This document shows, piece after piece, positions 1 to 6,295 of a stretch of 7,208 nucleotides of DNA. Both the position numbers and the translations under genes were made by a program. How positions within the stretch are numbered: the stretch's first letter is position 1; each line of letters begins with the position of its first letter. Source of the stretch: JAJNBK01 sp035642715 (GTDB lineage Archaea; Thermoproteota; Nitrososphaeria; Nitrososphaerales; Nitrososphaeraceae); the NCBI GenBank assembly GCA_035642715.1, contig DASQRW010000020.1:1-7208 (forward strand), given 5' to 3'. The notes under the pieces were generated by a model, which worked only from the letters and a program-made list of their open reading frames with translations, did no database searches and had not been told where the DNA came from.

Positions 1-477
1 TTTGGAGGTGGAGACGACAGATACGATATACCAAAGTCAGATATTCAGCAGGTTGGTGCAAATGTTCTCATTGGTCTTCCTCTGTATGAGATAGTAAAGA
101 AGTACAAGGTAAGTCGTCAAGAACCTTTGCCAACAGGTAAGTTAACAAAAGATCCATGGACCCAGCCAGAGAATATAGATCTCGCTACATATGAGAAAAA
201 ATATCCAAAGTCATTATTTAACAAGGGCGTTAGGACAAAGGACGAAGAACATGTCGGGCACATAATGAAGGAGACAGATGATAAGATAGTTGTTTTTGGT
301 CACTATGACTATAGGTTTGATTTTCCAAAATCTAAGATAATAGCAGCAGGAAGGAATGTTATTCTCGATATGGATTATCCTGAGATATTCAATTATAAGG
401 TAGAAAGAGATGCACCATTGCCTACTGGAGAACCTATTGATGCGTTATCTGCCGAGGAGCAAGAAATATCAAAATAG
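1..477 (+). CDS. Duplicated PRC-barrel-like domain protein, 3' part (5' end outside window)
   Basis: The frame is open from base 1 and ends at TAA-free sequence up to the TAG at 475-477, giving 158 visible residues; the true start lies upstream. The TTG at 127 is not a credible start because homologous sequence continues before it. The protein holds two copies of one module about 97-98 residues apart: FGGGDDRYDIPKS near residues 1-13 matches FGHYDYRFDFPKS at 99-111, and PLPTG at 42-46 matches PLPTG at 139-143. The part before the second copy (VGHIMKETDDKIVVFG, about 85-100) has the 'glycine - short strand - acidic turn - IVV - strand - PKS' pattern seen in PRC-barrel-type small beta barrels, which often act as adaptor or RNA/protein-binding domains. 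There is no signal peptide or membrane segment in the visible part. The C-terminus is an acidic tail. Function is unknown; the PRC-barrel assignment is by pattern only. Confidence 0.75.
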   Translation, partial: FGGGDDRYDIPKSDIQQVGANVLIGLPLYEIVKKYKVSRQEPLPTGKLTKDPWTQPENIDLATYEKKYPKSLFNKGVRTKDEEHVGHIMKETDDKIVVFGHYDYRFDFPKSKIIAAGRNVILDMDYPEIFNYKVERDAPLPTGEPIDALSAEEQEISK

Positions 478-735
478 CTATCTTAAGAACCGTAAAATGC
501 CTAATTATATCTAAATAAAAGTGCAAATTTAAGCCACTGGGAAGCAGAGAAGTGGAGGAATATATTGAGATAGACATCTCACTCTGAAGTGTTGCTTCAA
601 AACTAGCATAACGGTGACAAGAGTATTTGTTATATGTAATTAATAGAATATTTTTCAACACATTTACCAATAGGGAAATAGATAATCTTTATAGTATAAC
701 ATATCCAATATATCCCCTGTGTTCATGCAGCACTA

Positions 736-869
736 CTGATACTAATGATCTTTACCTGCTAACCTCCACATAGACTATTACAAGTTTTCCTGACATCAAG
801 CATACCTCATATTGGACTTTACCAACATCAATATTGTTACAAGACGTCCTACTGTTGGATTAGTATCAG
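736..869. repeat. 11-base perfect inverted repeat, arms 134 bases end to end
   Basis: CTGATACTAAT at 736-746 is the exact reverse complement of ATTAGTATCAG at 859-869. The arms do not extend further on either side. The 112 bases between them hold no reading frame. It could be chance, or the worn ends of a very small mobile element; no target duplication was found. Confidence 0.3.
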
Positions 870-931
870 GTATATTATATAATCGCTAATGGTGATTGTT
901 ATCGAAAGAGGAGCAAGATAATAGAATTATT

Positions 932-1006
932 TTCTAAAAATTATAATATTAATAATTCGCAATCTATCAAATAGAATATACATACTTATTCTAAAAATTA
1001 TAATAT
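932..1006. repeat. Pair of 18-base direct repeats, 57-base period
   Basis: TTCTAAAAATTATAATAT occurs exactly at 932-949 and 989-1006. Each copy is preceded within about 15 bases by ATAGAAT (921-927 and 971-977), so the duplicated unit is probably larger and has drifted. They lie 160-240 bases upstream of the Lrp-type gene, so regulator-binding sites or an old tandem duplication are both possible. Confidence 0.55.
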
Positions 1007-1137
1007 CAATACTAATTACAATGGCACCTATCTGTACATTAAAAAGATAAACAAAAATGTAAAATATATGGTGCAAAAGTCAGCAACAGTTTAGCTTATA
1101 ATAACTTATGAATAGGCAATAATATAACAAAAAATAG

Positions 1138-1148
1138 AAAATAAATAT
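1138..1148 (+). promoter_or_regulatory. Candidate TATA box for the Lrp-type gene
   Basis: AAATAAATAT-like sequence is centred about 25 bases before the ATG at 1167. That is the spacing expected for an archaeal TATA box serving a leaderless or near-leaderless transcript. The whole region is A-rich, so the exact box is uncertain; AATATAA at 1121-1127 is an alternative. Confidence 0.3.
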
Positions 1149-1166
1149 CTATAACCTAAATTTGCT

Positions 1167-1709
1167 ATGGGTGTACTCATGGTCGACGATGTCGACGAAT
1201 TGATACTGTCTACATTAAGTAATGACTCTAAACAACATACAAAAGAGATCTCGGATTTCCTAAAAGATCATGGATGTAGTATAAGTGAGAAAGAAATAGA
1301 GTCCAGAGTTACCAAACTAGAAGAAAATGGAGTAATAACAGGATACACAATATCTATCGATACAAAGAAGGTTAAACGTCGTGTAATACGTGTTGCGCTT
1401 GTAACGTTCAAAACATCCCAACATCTCAGGAGTAGAATAGAATGCTTAAAAAAATATCTTGCTGATGCGCCTTTCGTAATTTTCTCTGGGAGAACCAGAG
1501 GTGGATATGATTGGATAAGTATCCAAGCTTTTATAACAGAAGAAACTGCTGATGAAGAAAGTGATATATATAGAAATCTTTTTGGAGATATTATCCAATC
1601 ATATGCTGTTTATGACTTTGTTTCAATAAAAGAACCATCTTTTCATTCTCTCATGCATAGTGACAAAGAATATAAGAAATTCATCAATGAATGGATTCCA
1701 ACATTCTAG
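1167..1709 (+). CDS. Lrp/AsnC-family transcriptional regulator
   Basis: A 180-residue DNA-binding regulator of the Lrp/AsnC (feast/famine) family, which typically forms dimers or octamers and senses small molecules such as amino acids. Residues about 8-60 form the winged-helix DNA-binding domain, ending in the family signature IESRVTKLEENGVITGY (45-60) followed by SID. Residues about 73-155 have the beta-alpha-beta-beta-alpha-beta pattern of the RAM ligand-binding domain, with SGRTRGGYDW (107-116) at the turn that usually lines the effector site. A tail of about 25 residues (156-180) extends beyond the usual family length of about 150. The start may be ATG 1167 or the in-frame ATG 1179, which gives a more typical N-terminus (MVDDVDELIL) and has GGTG five bases before it. 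It converges on the ParB-like gene. The effector and targets cannot be told from sequence. Confidence 0.9.
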   Translation: MGVLMVDDVDELILSTLSNDSKQHTKEISDFLKDHGCSISEKEIESRVTKLEENGVITGYTISIDTKKVKRRVIRVALVTFKTSQHLRSRIECLKKYLADAPFVIFSGRTRGGYDWISIQAFITEETADEESDIYRNLFGDIIQSYAVYDFVSIKEPSFHSLMHSDKEYKKFINEWIPTF

Positions 1710-1719
1710 GGCGCTATGT

Positions 1720-1739
1720 AAAAAGTATATAGTTTTTTT
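1720..1739. terminator. Bidirectional poly-A/poly-T terminator between convergent genes
   Basis: The 34-base gap between the two convergent genes has five A at 1720-1724, which read as five T for the minus-strand ParB-like gene. It also has seven T at 1733-1739 for the plus-strand Lrp-type gene. Archaeal RNA polymerase terminates at such U-tracts without needing a hairpin, and no strong hairpin is present. Confidence 0.5.
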
Positions 1740-1743
1740 GTCA

Positions 1744-2619
1744 TTAGTTCTTAAATGATCTACGACTTGAATTTTTGAAACGTATAGTATCATCAATCAT
1801 GGCATGCACTTTTAACCTTAATCCCATCAAAAAATTGGTTATTTCAGTTCTTTGCTCAGGTTCAATAGTGGCATGAACTTCTTCAATTATGTTATCTATT
1901 CGAGCAAGAGTGATCTTGAGGGCTAAAGATGTCTTTTTAGTAATACTAAGTGATTTATACAGAGCCTTCTGATGGATAGAATCACATTCAGATCCATCAA
2001 GTTCGTTTAGAAACGACTTTACCTCTCTTATCTGTCTGACAGTCAAATTATTATTTACTACATGGTTCATTATCTCTGTTCGAGAATCAAAAGGTAAATT
2101 GGTAAGTTCTAATGCTTGACTAACATTCAACCGGTTGGTAAATATTTGTTCCTTGATATCATCAGGCAGCTTTAAGAGTTGAATTCGGTGTGATACATAT
2201 ACCTCACTCATACCTATCTTCTTAGCCAACTCGCTTACACCACCCCATCCAAAGTCTATGACATATCTTCTGAATGCCTCTGCCTCTTCAATCGGTTCCA
2301 TAGTTTTGCGTTGGATGTTTTCGGTAAGTTGTATTTCATATGCTTGTTTGTCAGACATTTCTCGAATTTTACAAGGAATATGGCGCCATCTAAGCGATTT
2401 GCAAGCATGAAATCGCCTGTGCCCAGCCACAATTTCAAAACCATGAGTAATTGGTCGTATTAAGATAGGTTGAAGTAAACCATGTTCTTTGATACTACTA
2501 ACTAATGCATCATCATCATTTGTGGATAATTTGTGGAATTTTTCTCGGATAGCGAATTGAGATGTACGTATCATCTTCATTTCTATAGGCTCAACTATAC
2601 TTGTATCTACAAATTCCAT
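1744..2619 (-). CDS. ParB/Spo0J/Noc-family protein
   Basis: A 291-residue protein with the full ParB core. The N-terminal ParB/sulfiredoxin-fold nucleotide-binding domain (about 15-115) contains GLLQPILIRP (47-56), the GHRRFHA box (66-72; GERRxRA in typical ParB, which contacts CTP and drives clamp formation) and TENIQR...EPIEEAEAFRR (99-118). A helix-turn-helix follows, with SELAKKIGMSEVYVSHRIQLLKLP at 129-152, matching the parS-binding motif of ParB/Noc. Residues about 205-291 are a poorly conserved helical, basic C-terminal region that probably dimerises. ParB proteins normally bind parS and work with the ATPase ParA in chromosome or plasmid segregation. No parA lies in this window and I saw no parS-like palindrome, so the partner and exact role (segregation or regulation) are open. 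The ATG at 2619 is the natural start, with a TATA-like box upstream. Confidence 0.9.
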   Translation of the reverse strand: MEFVDTSIVEPIEMKMIRTSQFAIREKFHKLSTNDDDALVSSIKEHGLLQPILIRPITHGFEIVAGHRRFHACKSLRWRHIPCKIREMSDKQAYEIQLTENIQRKTMEPIEEAEAFRRYVIDFGWGGVSELAKKIGMSEVYVSHRIQLLKLPDDIKEQIFTNRLNVSQALELTNLPFDSRTEIMNHVVNNNLTVRQIREVKSFLNELDGSECDSIHQKALYKSLSITKKTSLALKITLARIDNIIEEVHATIEPEQRTEITNFLMGLRLKVHAMIDDTIRFKNSSRRSFKN

Positions 2620-3107
2620 GAATACGGGATGATTATCAAGTACTTATGCGTTATTATATTTGATATAATTTTTCATTGTTTTATAAAAAATTATATTTAT
2701 TATATAATAAAGTATCAGAGATCAAAATAATAACTAAATATTTCCTACCATTATTTTTTAATAACATACACCATAACTGCGCATTTCTTTTATAATTAAA
2801 ACTAATAGTTTTCAAATACAACCAAAATACAATCTAACGCTTGTCAAATCGGATCTGCTAGAAGTGTGTACACTCATTACCATTCAAACCAACAAAGGCT
2901 CTATATTTCGTTTATATTTATTACATTTAGCAAAGAACCTGATATTTTACTCTATATTATATTCATATTTTTCAGTCATATGTTTCATTTTATCTCAATA
3001 TTGATTATTCTATCGTATTCTTATTCTAAATCAACAACCAATATATTTTGTAAATCCATGGAAAATATATATTATTTATGTCTTGTCAGACTATTTATAA
3101 TTAATAT
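2620..3107. other. Gene-free AT-rich stretch, about 490 bases
   Basis: This lies between the 5' end of the ParB-like gene and the 3' end of the amidotransferase gene. A 91-codon plus-strand frame begins at a GTG (2866) and runs to 3141, but it is Ile/Phe/Tyr/Ser-rich low-complexity translation of AT-rich DNA, has no ribosome-binding site, and overlaps the amidotransferase end. I see no RNA gene or repeat beyond the short palindrome GTGTACAC near 2866. Confidence 0.55.
2651..2660 (-). promoter_or_regulatory. Candidate TATA box for the ParB-like gene
   Basis: On the minus strand AATATAATAA is centred about 36 bases before the ATG at 2619. This would place transcription start roughly 10 bases before the start codon. 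No Shine-Dalgarno precedes the ATG. The surroundings are very AT-rich, which lowers confidence. Confidence 0.3.
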
Positions 3108-3794
3108 TCATGTTTTGATCAGTTTTGAAAAATTTTTATAAACAATCTTACATTTATCGAATAGTTTTTGCTCATGTGTTTTATCAGATATAATGTCAAA
3201 CGGTTGAATATTTTCGTCTTTGATTTCATTCTTATACTCTTTTATCCACTTTTCTATCATTTCACGATTTACTTCAAGATGAAATTGAATACCTACAGCA
3301 CTACCAATTCTAAATGCTTGAGGATATAGTTTTGAGGTTGCCATGACAGCTGCGCCTCTGGGAAGATCATAGGTATCTCCATGCCACTGAAATACTCGTA
3401 TGGTTTTACTTCCTATACCGTTAAACAAATCCTTTTCTCCAATGTCAGTTATATTAATGTCATACCAGCCAATTTCCTTTCTCGCACCTTTATACACTGT
3501 TCCGCCTACTGCCTGAGCTATAAGCTGCGATCCCAGGCAAATACCTAAAAGAGGGACATTCTTTTTTATTGCATCTCTGATCAAAATTTCTTCCTCTTTC
3601 AAATAATTTATTTGCTCATAAACTGACATTGGTCCTCCGAGAACGACAATTGCGTTATAACTTTCTGAATTGACAGGGATCGTATCTGTCTGTGCGTCAA
3701 TGTTTTTAATTTTATAACCATCTGATTGAAATAATTCTTTTAACGTCCCTAAAGTCTCACATTGAATATTTTGGATTGTGAGAATGTTCTTCAT
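3108..3794 (-). CDS. Class I glutamine amidotransferase (GMP-synthase glutaminase-like)
   Basis: A stand-alone, cytosolic class I glutamine amidotransferase domain of 228 residues. It shows the complete catalytic set: GGPMS (53-57) forming the oxyanion-side loop, the nucleophile elbow GICLGSQ (84-90) with Cys86, and QFHLEV (170-175) with His172 and Glu174. The FQWHGDTYDLP segment (135-145) is typical of the COG0518-type subgroup often labelled 'GMP synthase-like', but no ATP-pyrophosphatase domain is attached, so GMP synthesis itself is unlikely. Family members hydrolyse glutamine or gamma-glutamyl compounds; the real substrate is unknown. I chose the ATG at 3794 because the 11-codon extension to 3827 reads through the TATATA tract that looks like the promoter. 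It diverges from the deoxyhypusine-synthase-family gene, which hints at a shared pathway, perhaps gamma-glutamyl or amine metabolism; that is inference. The last ~40 residues are a charged helical tail. Confidence 0.88.
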   Translation of the reverse strand: MKNILTIQNIQCETLGTLKELFQSDGYKIKNIDAQTDTIPVNSESYNAIVVLGGPMSVYEQINYLKEEEILIRDAIKKNVPLLGICLGSQLIAQAVGGTVYKGARKEIGWYDINITDIGEKDLFNGIGSKTIRVFQWHGDTYDLPRGAAVMATSKLYPQAFRIGSAVGIQFHLEVNREMIEKWIKEYKNEIKDENIQPFDIISDKTHEQKLFDKCKIVYKNFSKLIKT

Positions 3795-3968
3795 TGTCGT
3801 ATATATATATATTAAATATAGGATCAATAATATTTTTTTTATATATTATATTCTATTTCAATCAAGATCAGAATGATCTATTGATTAGATTCATGGAGAT
3901 TCATTATTTGAGTAGATGCTCTATTATACATGCTTCGGATATCAAACCACATTTCATAGAATTTTTAA
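3795..3968. promoter_or_regulatory. Divergent promoter region with an imperfect hairpin
   Basis: The 174 bases between two divergent genes probably hold both promoters. For the minus-strand amidotransferase, an alternating TA run (3800-3812) adjoins TATATTTAAT (minus strand, 3811-3820), about 22 bases before the ATG. For the plus-strand gene, CTATTATAC (3921-3929) lies about 44 bases before the ATG. Between them is an inverted repeat: AATCAAGATCA (3860-3870), loop GAA, then TGATCT (3874-3879) and TGATT (3882-3886), interrupted by a two-base bulge. Its central position suits an operator acting on both genes, but this is not proven. Confidence 0.4.
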
Positions 3969-5075
3969 ATGGAAGTAAAATTTTATTATCGAACTGTGGA
4001 TAAAAAACACACTTTTAGTGGAAAGAAAATCGAGCCTCCGAATATTCATTCAGGAATGACAGTTTCACAATTGATTGATTTTTTTGCTTCCACAGGATAT
4101 AATGCTCGGCGACTTGCTGAAGCAGCAGAAATTATCAAGGATATGATCGACACAAATTCTACTATATGCTTGACCTTATCCGGTGCAATGACTCCAATAG
4201 GATTAGGTAAATCAATAGGCACTATGATTGAACATGGATTTATTGACTGGATTGTCACAACTGGTGCCAATGTTTATCATGATATGCATTTTGCATATGG
4301 TTTGCCTATCCGTCAAGGTTATTTTGAAGTAGATGATGATATTTTGTATTCAAAGCAAATTGTAAGAATATATGATGTATATATAAAGGAGATAGAAACA
4401 TTACAGACTCAGGATTATATCGTTCAAAATGAAATTAAGAAAAAGTCAAATGAAATACCTAAGGTTGCATCAACTGCGGATATAGCCTACGCATTAGGAA
4501 AGGCTACTAAAGAGAATTCAACGTATCCTGAAAAATCATTTCTTGTTTCTGCATATCAACAGAATGTCCCAATATATATGCCTGCTATCAGTGATTCTTC
4601 AATTGGTCTTAATCTGCTCCCATTATTATTTGAGGGAAAAGAAATACTCCCAAATGTAATTTTAGATGTCGCAGAGTCAGCTGCGATTCTTTGGAAGAGC
4701 AAGAGATCTGGTGGCGTTGAATTAGGCGGTGGCGTTCCAAAGAACTTTTTCCAACAAACTGGACCAGCATTATATCAAATATTGAAGATAAAAGAAGGTG
4801 GACACGATTATCTCATTCAGCTTACTGATGCAAGACCTGACACAGGTGGTCTATCTGGTGCAACTTTGCAAGAAGGAAAGAGCTGGGGTAAAATCAAGAC
4901 ATCACACAGAGGAAATGTAATAGTTTATGGAGATGCTTCTGTCTATTTTCCACTCTTGTGCTCTTATGTACTTTCGGAATGCAAACCAAGAAAACACAAG
5001 GAGCTTTATAAAAAGAAAAATTCATGGGTGAGGCAGATGAAACAACTGTACATGAATAATAAAAAATTGAAGTGA
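3969..5075 (+). CDS. Deoxyhypusine-synthase-family protein, SpeY-like (non-canonical)
   Basis: A 368-residue NAD-dependent enzyme of the deoxyhypusine synthase fold. Family landmarks are TLSGAMTPIGLGK (69-81), VTTGANVYHD (96-105), PAISDSSIG (205-213), ELGGGVPKN (251-259), GGLSGATLQEGKSWGKI (293-309) and GDAS (321-324). Lys308 in SWGK aligns with human catalytic Lys329, Trp306 with Trp327 and Asp209 with Asp238. Human Asp313, Asp316, His288 and Glu137, which bind or activate the amine, align with Thr292, Leu295, Asn259 and His104. These substitutions match the bacterial SpeY-type branch linked to homospermidine, so the protein probably transfers an aminobutyl group from a polyamine to a small amine and does not modify aIF5A; this is inference. 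A TAA directly before the ATG (3966-3968) fixes 3969 as the first possible start. The C-terminus is very lysine-rich. It is divergent to the glutamine amidotransferase gene. Confidence 0.88.
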   Translation: MEVKFYYRTVDKKHTFSGKKIEPPNIHSGMTVSQLIDFFASTGYNARRLAEAAEIIKDMIDTNSTICLTLSGAMTPIGLGKSIGTMIEHGFIDWIVTTGANVYHDMHFAYGLPIRQGYFEVDDDILYSKQIVRIYDVYIKEIETLQTQDYIVQNEIKKKSNEIPKVASTADIAYALGKATKENSTYPEKSFLVSAYQQNVPIYMPAISDSSIGLNLLPLLFEGKEILPNVILDVAESAAILWKSKRSGGVELGGGVPKNFFQQTGPALYQILKIKEGGHDYLIQLTDARPDTGGLSGATLQEGKSWGKIKTSHRGNVIVYGDASVYFPLLCSYVLSECKPRKHKELYKKKNSWVRQMKQLYMNNKKLK

Positions 5076-5125
5076 CTGACTGACAATATATCAAGTATTG
5101 TTAAGGAGAAGGAATAGTTTTAAAG

Positions 5126-5272
5126 ATGCATATTCCGACTCTGGATTATGAAAAATGTGAATTGTATGACATATTGATATTAGGAATAACCGCCATTGTC
5201 ATATGGAAAGTTTGCAAGAATAATTCAGAGAGAGTATCTATATTCTATTTATATGAACTAAATGTTATTTAG
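5126..5272 (+). CDS. Putative 48-residue single-span membrane microprotein
   Basis: An uninterrupted frame from ATG 5126 to TAG 5270-5272, not recognised as any family. The N-terminus MHIPTLDYEKCELYD is short and polar. Residues about 16-29 (ILILGITAIVIWKV) form one hydrophobic segment, short for a full membrane span, followed by a basic cluster (KVCKNNSER), suggesting N-out/C-in topology. The C-terminal part is again aromatic and hydrophobic. A purine-rich AAGGAGAAGGA run (5103-5113) lies 12 or more bases before the ATG, farther than ideal for ribosome binding. The stop is only 3 bases before the ATG of the VOC gene, so the two could be co-transcribed and translationally coupled. It fills most of the 200 bases between its neighbours. 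It might still be a chance frame; length and lack of homology keep confidence low. Confidence 0.4.
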   Translation: MHIPTLDYEKCELYDILILGITAIVIWKVCKNNSERVSIFYLYELNVI

Positions 5273-5275
5273 ATA

Positions 5276-5701
5276 ATGAGACTAAAACTGAACTTTAGAA
5301 AGATTGTTGAAACCTGTATATATTCATATGAGTTAGAAAAAATGAAGAATTTTTATGTTAATGCCATAGGGCTCCAATTGATCTCTGAAGAAAAGGGGAG
5401 ACACGTATTCTTGAAGGTAGGAAAAAGTATGCTATTGATCTTCAACCCAAAAAATACAATGGTGGAAAGCAATAGTATATTTCCAATTCATGGTGCAATA
5501 ACTCCCCCTGCAATAATTCATTTTGCATTAGAAATAGAAAAGGAAGATTACGAGAATTCGAAAACCGTATTGAACCAAAACAAAATTGAAATTGAAAAAG
5601 AATTAACATGGAAAGAAGGAACAAAATCTATCTATTTCAGAGATCCTACTGGCAATCTAGTTGAGTTTATTACCCGGGATACTTGGCCGGTAGAAGATTG
5701 A
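5276..5701 (+). CDS. VOC-superfamily (glyoxalase/bleomycin-resistance-like) protein
   Basis: A 141-residue single-module protein of the vicinal oxygen chelate fold, with two beta-alpha-beta-beta-beta motifs. The first runs over residues 10-56: IVETCIYSYELEKMKNFYVNA, then IGLQLISEE and GRHVFLKVGKSMLLIFNP. The second runs over about 79-134: IIHFALEI, a helix, then SIYFRDPTGNLVEFITRDTW. Candidate metal ligands are Glu12, His82 and Glu130, at the usual strand positions; Glu replaces His at the first site, which is common in this superfamily. VOC members include glyoxalase I, extradiol dioxygenases and fosfomycin-modifying enzymes, and the substrate cannot be chosen from sequence. The ATG at 5276 is the first clear start after the preceding stop. 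The seven residues before KIVET are longer than usual for relatives, but no better start codon exists. It may be co-transcribed with the 48-codon frame just upstream. Confidence 0.88.
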   Translation: MRLKLNFRKIVETCIYSYELEKMKNFYVNAIGLQLISEEKGRHVFLKVGKSMLLIFNPKNTMVESNSIFPIHGAITPPAIIHFALEIEKEDYENSKTVLNQNKIEIEKELTWKEGTKSIYFRDPTGNLVEFITRDTWPVED

Positions 5702-5726
5702 TTTTAATGTGTGTGTATTGTTATGT

Positions 5727-5735
5727 TCTCTTTTT
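5727..5735 (+). terminator. Candidate T-rich terminator after the VOC gene
   Basis: A pyrimidine run TCTCTTTTT ends about 34 bases after the stop codon. Archaeal polymerase can stop at such tracts. The T-run is only five bases and there is no hairpin, so support is weak. Confidence 0.3.
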
Positions 5736-5980
5736 AAAAGTAAAAATTAGGATCTAATTGTTGCGTAGTGTATTAATATCATGTGAAAGGAGAATTAATC
5801 GAACTCTCTTCAATATGTTTATTTCTTTAGTAATGCGATTGTGATAGTTTACGATGTCTTTATGATATCAAAACAACTTAATATATACATACATATATCT
5901 ATATATTGTCTACACAATAATATGTCCAACTGATACAAGTAGTAGTTTCAGCTGCCAACTCTCTCTGAACTAATAAATCT

Positions 5981-6052
5981 AGGAGGTAATTACAAGTGGT
6001 TATCCTACGATTAATTGTAGATTTCGAGGAACTAATTCGAGAAGATGACTGA
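5981..6052 (+). other. Strong Shine-Dalgarno with an 18-codon GTG-initiated frame
   Basis: AGGAGGT at 5981-5987, a near-complete match to the archaeal anti-Shine-Dalgarno, sits nine bases before GTG 5996. The frame reads MVILRLIVDFEELIREDD and stops at TGA 6050-6052. This is the strongest ribosome-binding sequence in the window, yet the product would be tiny: half hydrophobic, half acidic. It may be a microprotein, the stub of a decayed gene, or chance. Confidence 0.2.
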
Positions 6053-6295
6053 CAATTGCATGAGAGAAAAATATATCATTCATAACTTCTATTCAGGGTT
6101 GAATTGATAACGAATATTAATTTATAAGTTGACGATTTTTGTTTTGCATAATATTCTAATTATACATTTATATGGTTATAAGTAACTATTTTTTCTTCTA
6201 TAATATTGCTATAAATGAGTGCAAAAATTCAGAAAATTTTTTCTTAACTCTAATAAACGATGACAATAATATAGTATTCCCTGTTCTGTCAACTG

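Larger units (their letters stand above)
478..1166. other. Gene-free intergenic stretch, about 690 bases
   Basis: I see no convincing gene on either strand. Stops are frequent, and the one 78-codon minus-strand frame (434-670) overlaps the end of the upstream gene and has no family features. The stretch holds two small hairpins after the upstream gene (arms 566-571/576-581 and 585-589/595-599), an 11-base inverted repeat (736-746/859-869) and an 18-base direct repeat (932-949/989-1006). The last 100 bases are A-rich and probably carry the promoter of the Lrp-type gene. Confidence 0.6.

Noticed and set aside
127..477. Separate 116-residue gene starting at TTG 127
   Set aside because: The frame is open from base 1 and the residues before 127 match the second module of the same protein, so this is an internal codon of a longer gene.
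434..670. Minus-strand 78-codon frame
   Set aside because: It overlaps the end of the upstream gene in antisense, has no recognisable motif and looks like translated AT-rich spacer.
2866..3141. Plus-strand 91-codon hydrophobic frame that could be a membrane protein
   Set aside because: It starts with GTG without a ribosome-binding site, its Ile/Phe/Tyr richness is what random AT-rich DNA gives, and it overlaps the 3' end of the amidotransferase gene.
3795..3827. Eleven-residue N-terminal extension of the amidotransferase
   Set aside because: It translates the TATATA tract that is better explained as the gene's promoter, and family members begin at the MKNILTIQN-like strand.
3794..4003. Plus-strand 69-codon frame across the divergent promoter
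   Set aside because: It overlaps both the promoter region and the start of the deoxyhypusine-synthase-family gene in another frame and has no coding character.
5880..5907. TA-rich patch as a replication origin or promoter
   Set aside because: It is simple alternating sequence without flanking origin-box motifs and without a gene placed suitably downstream.
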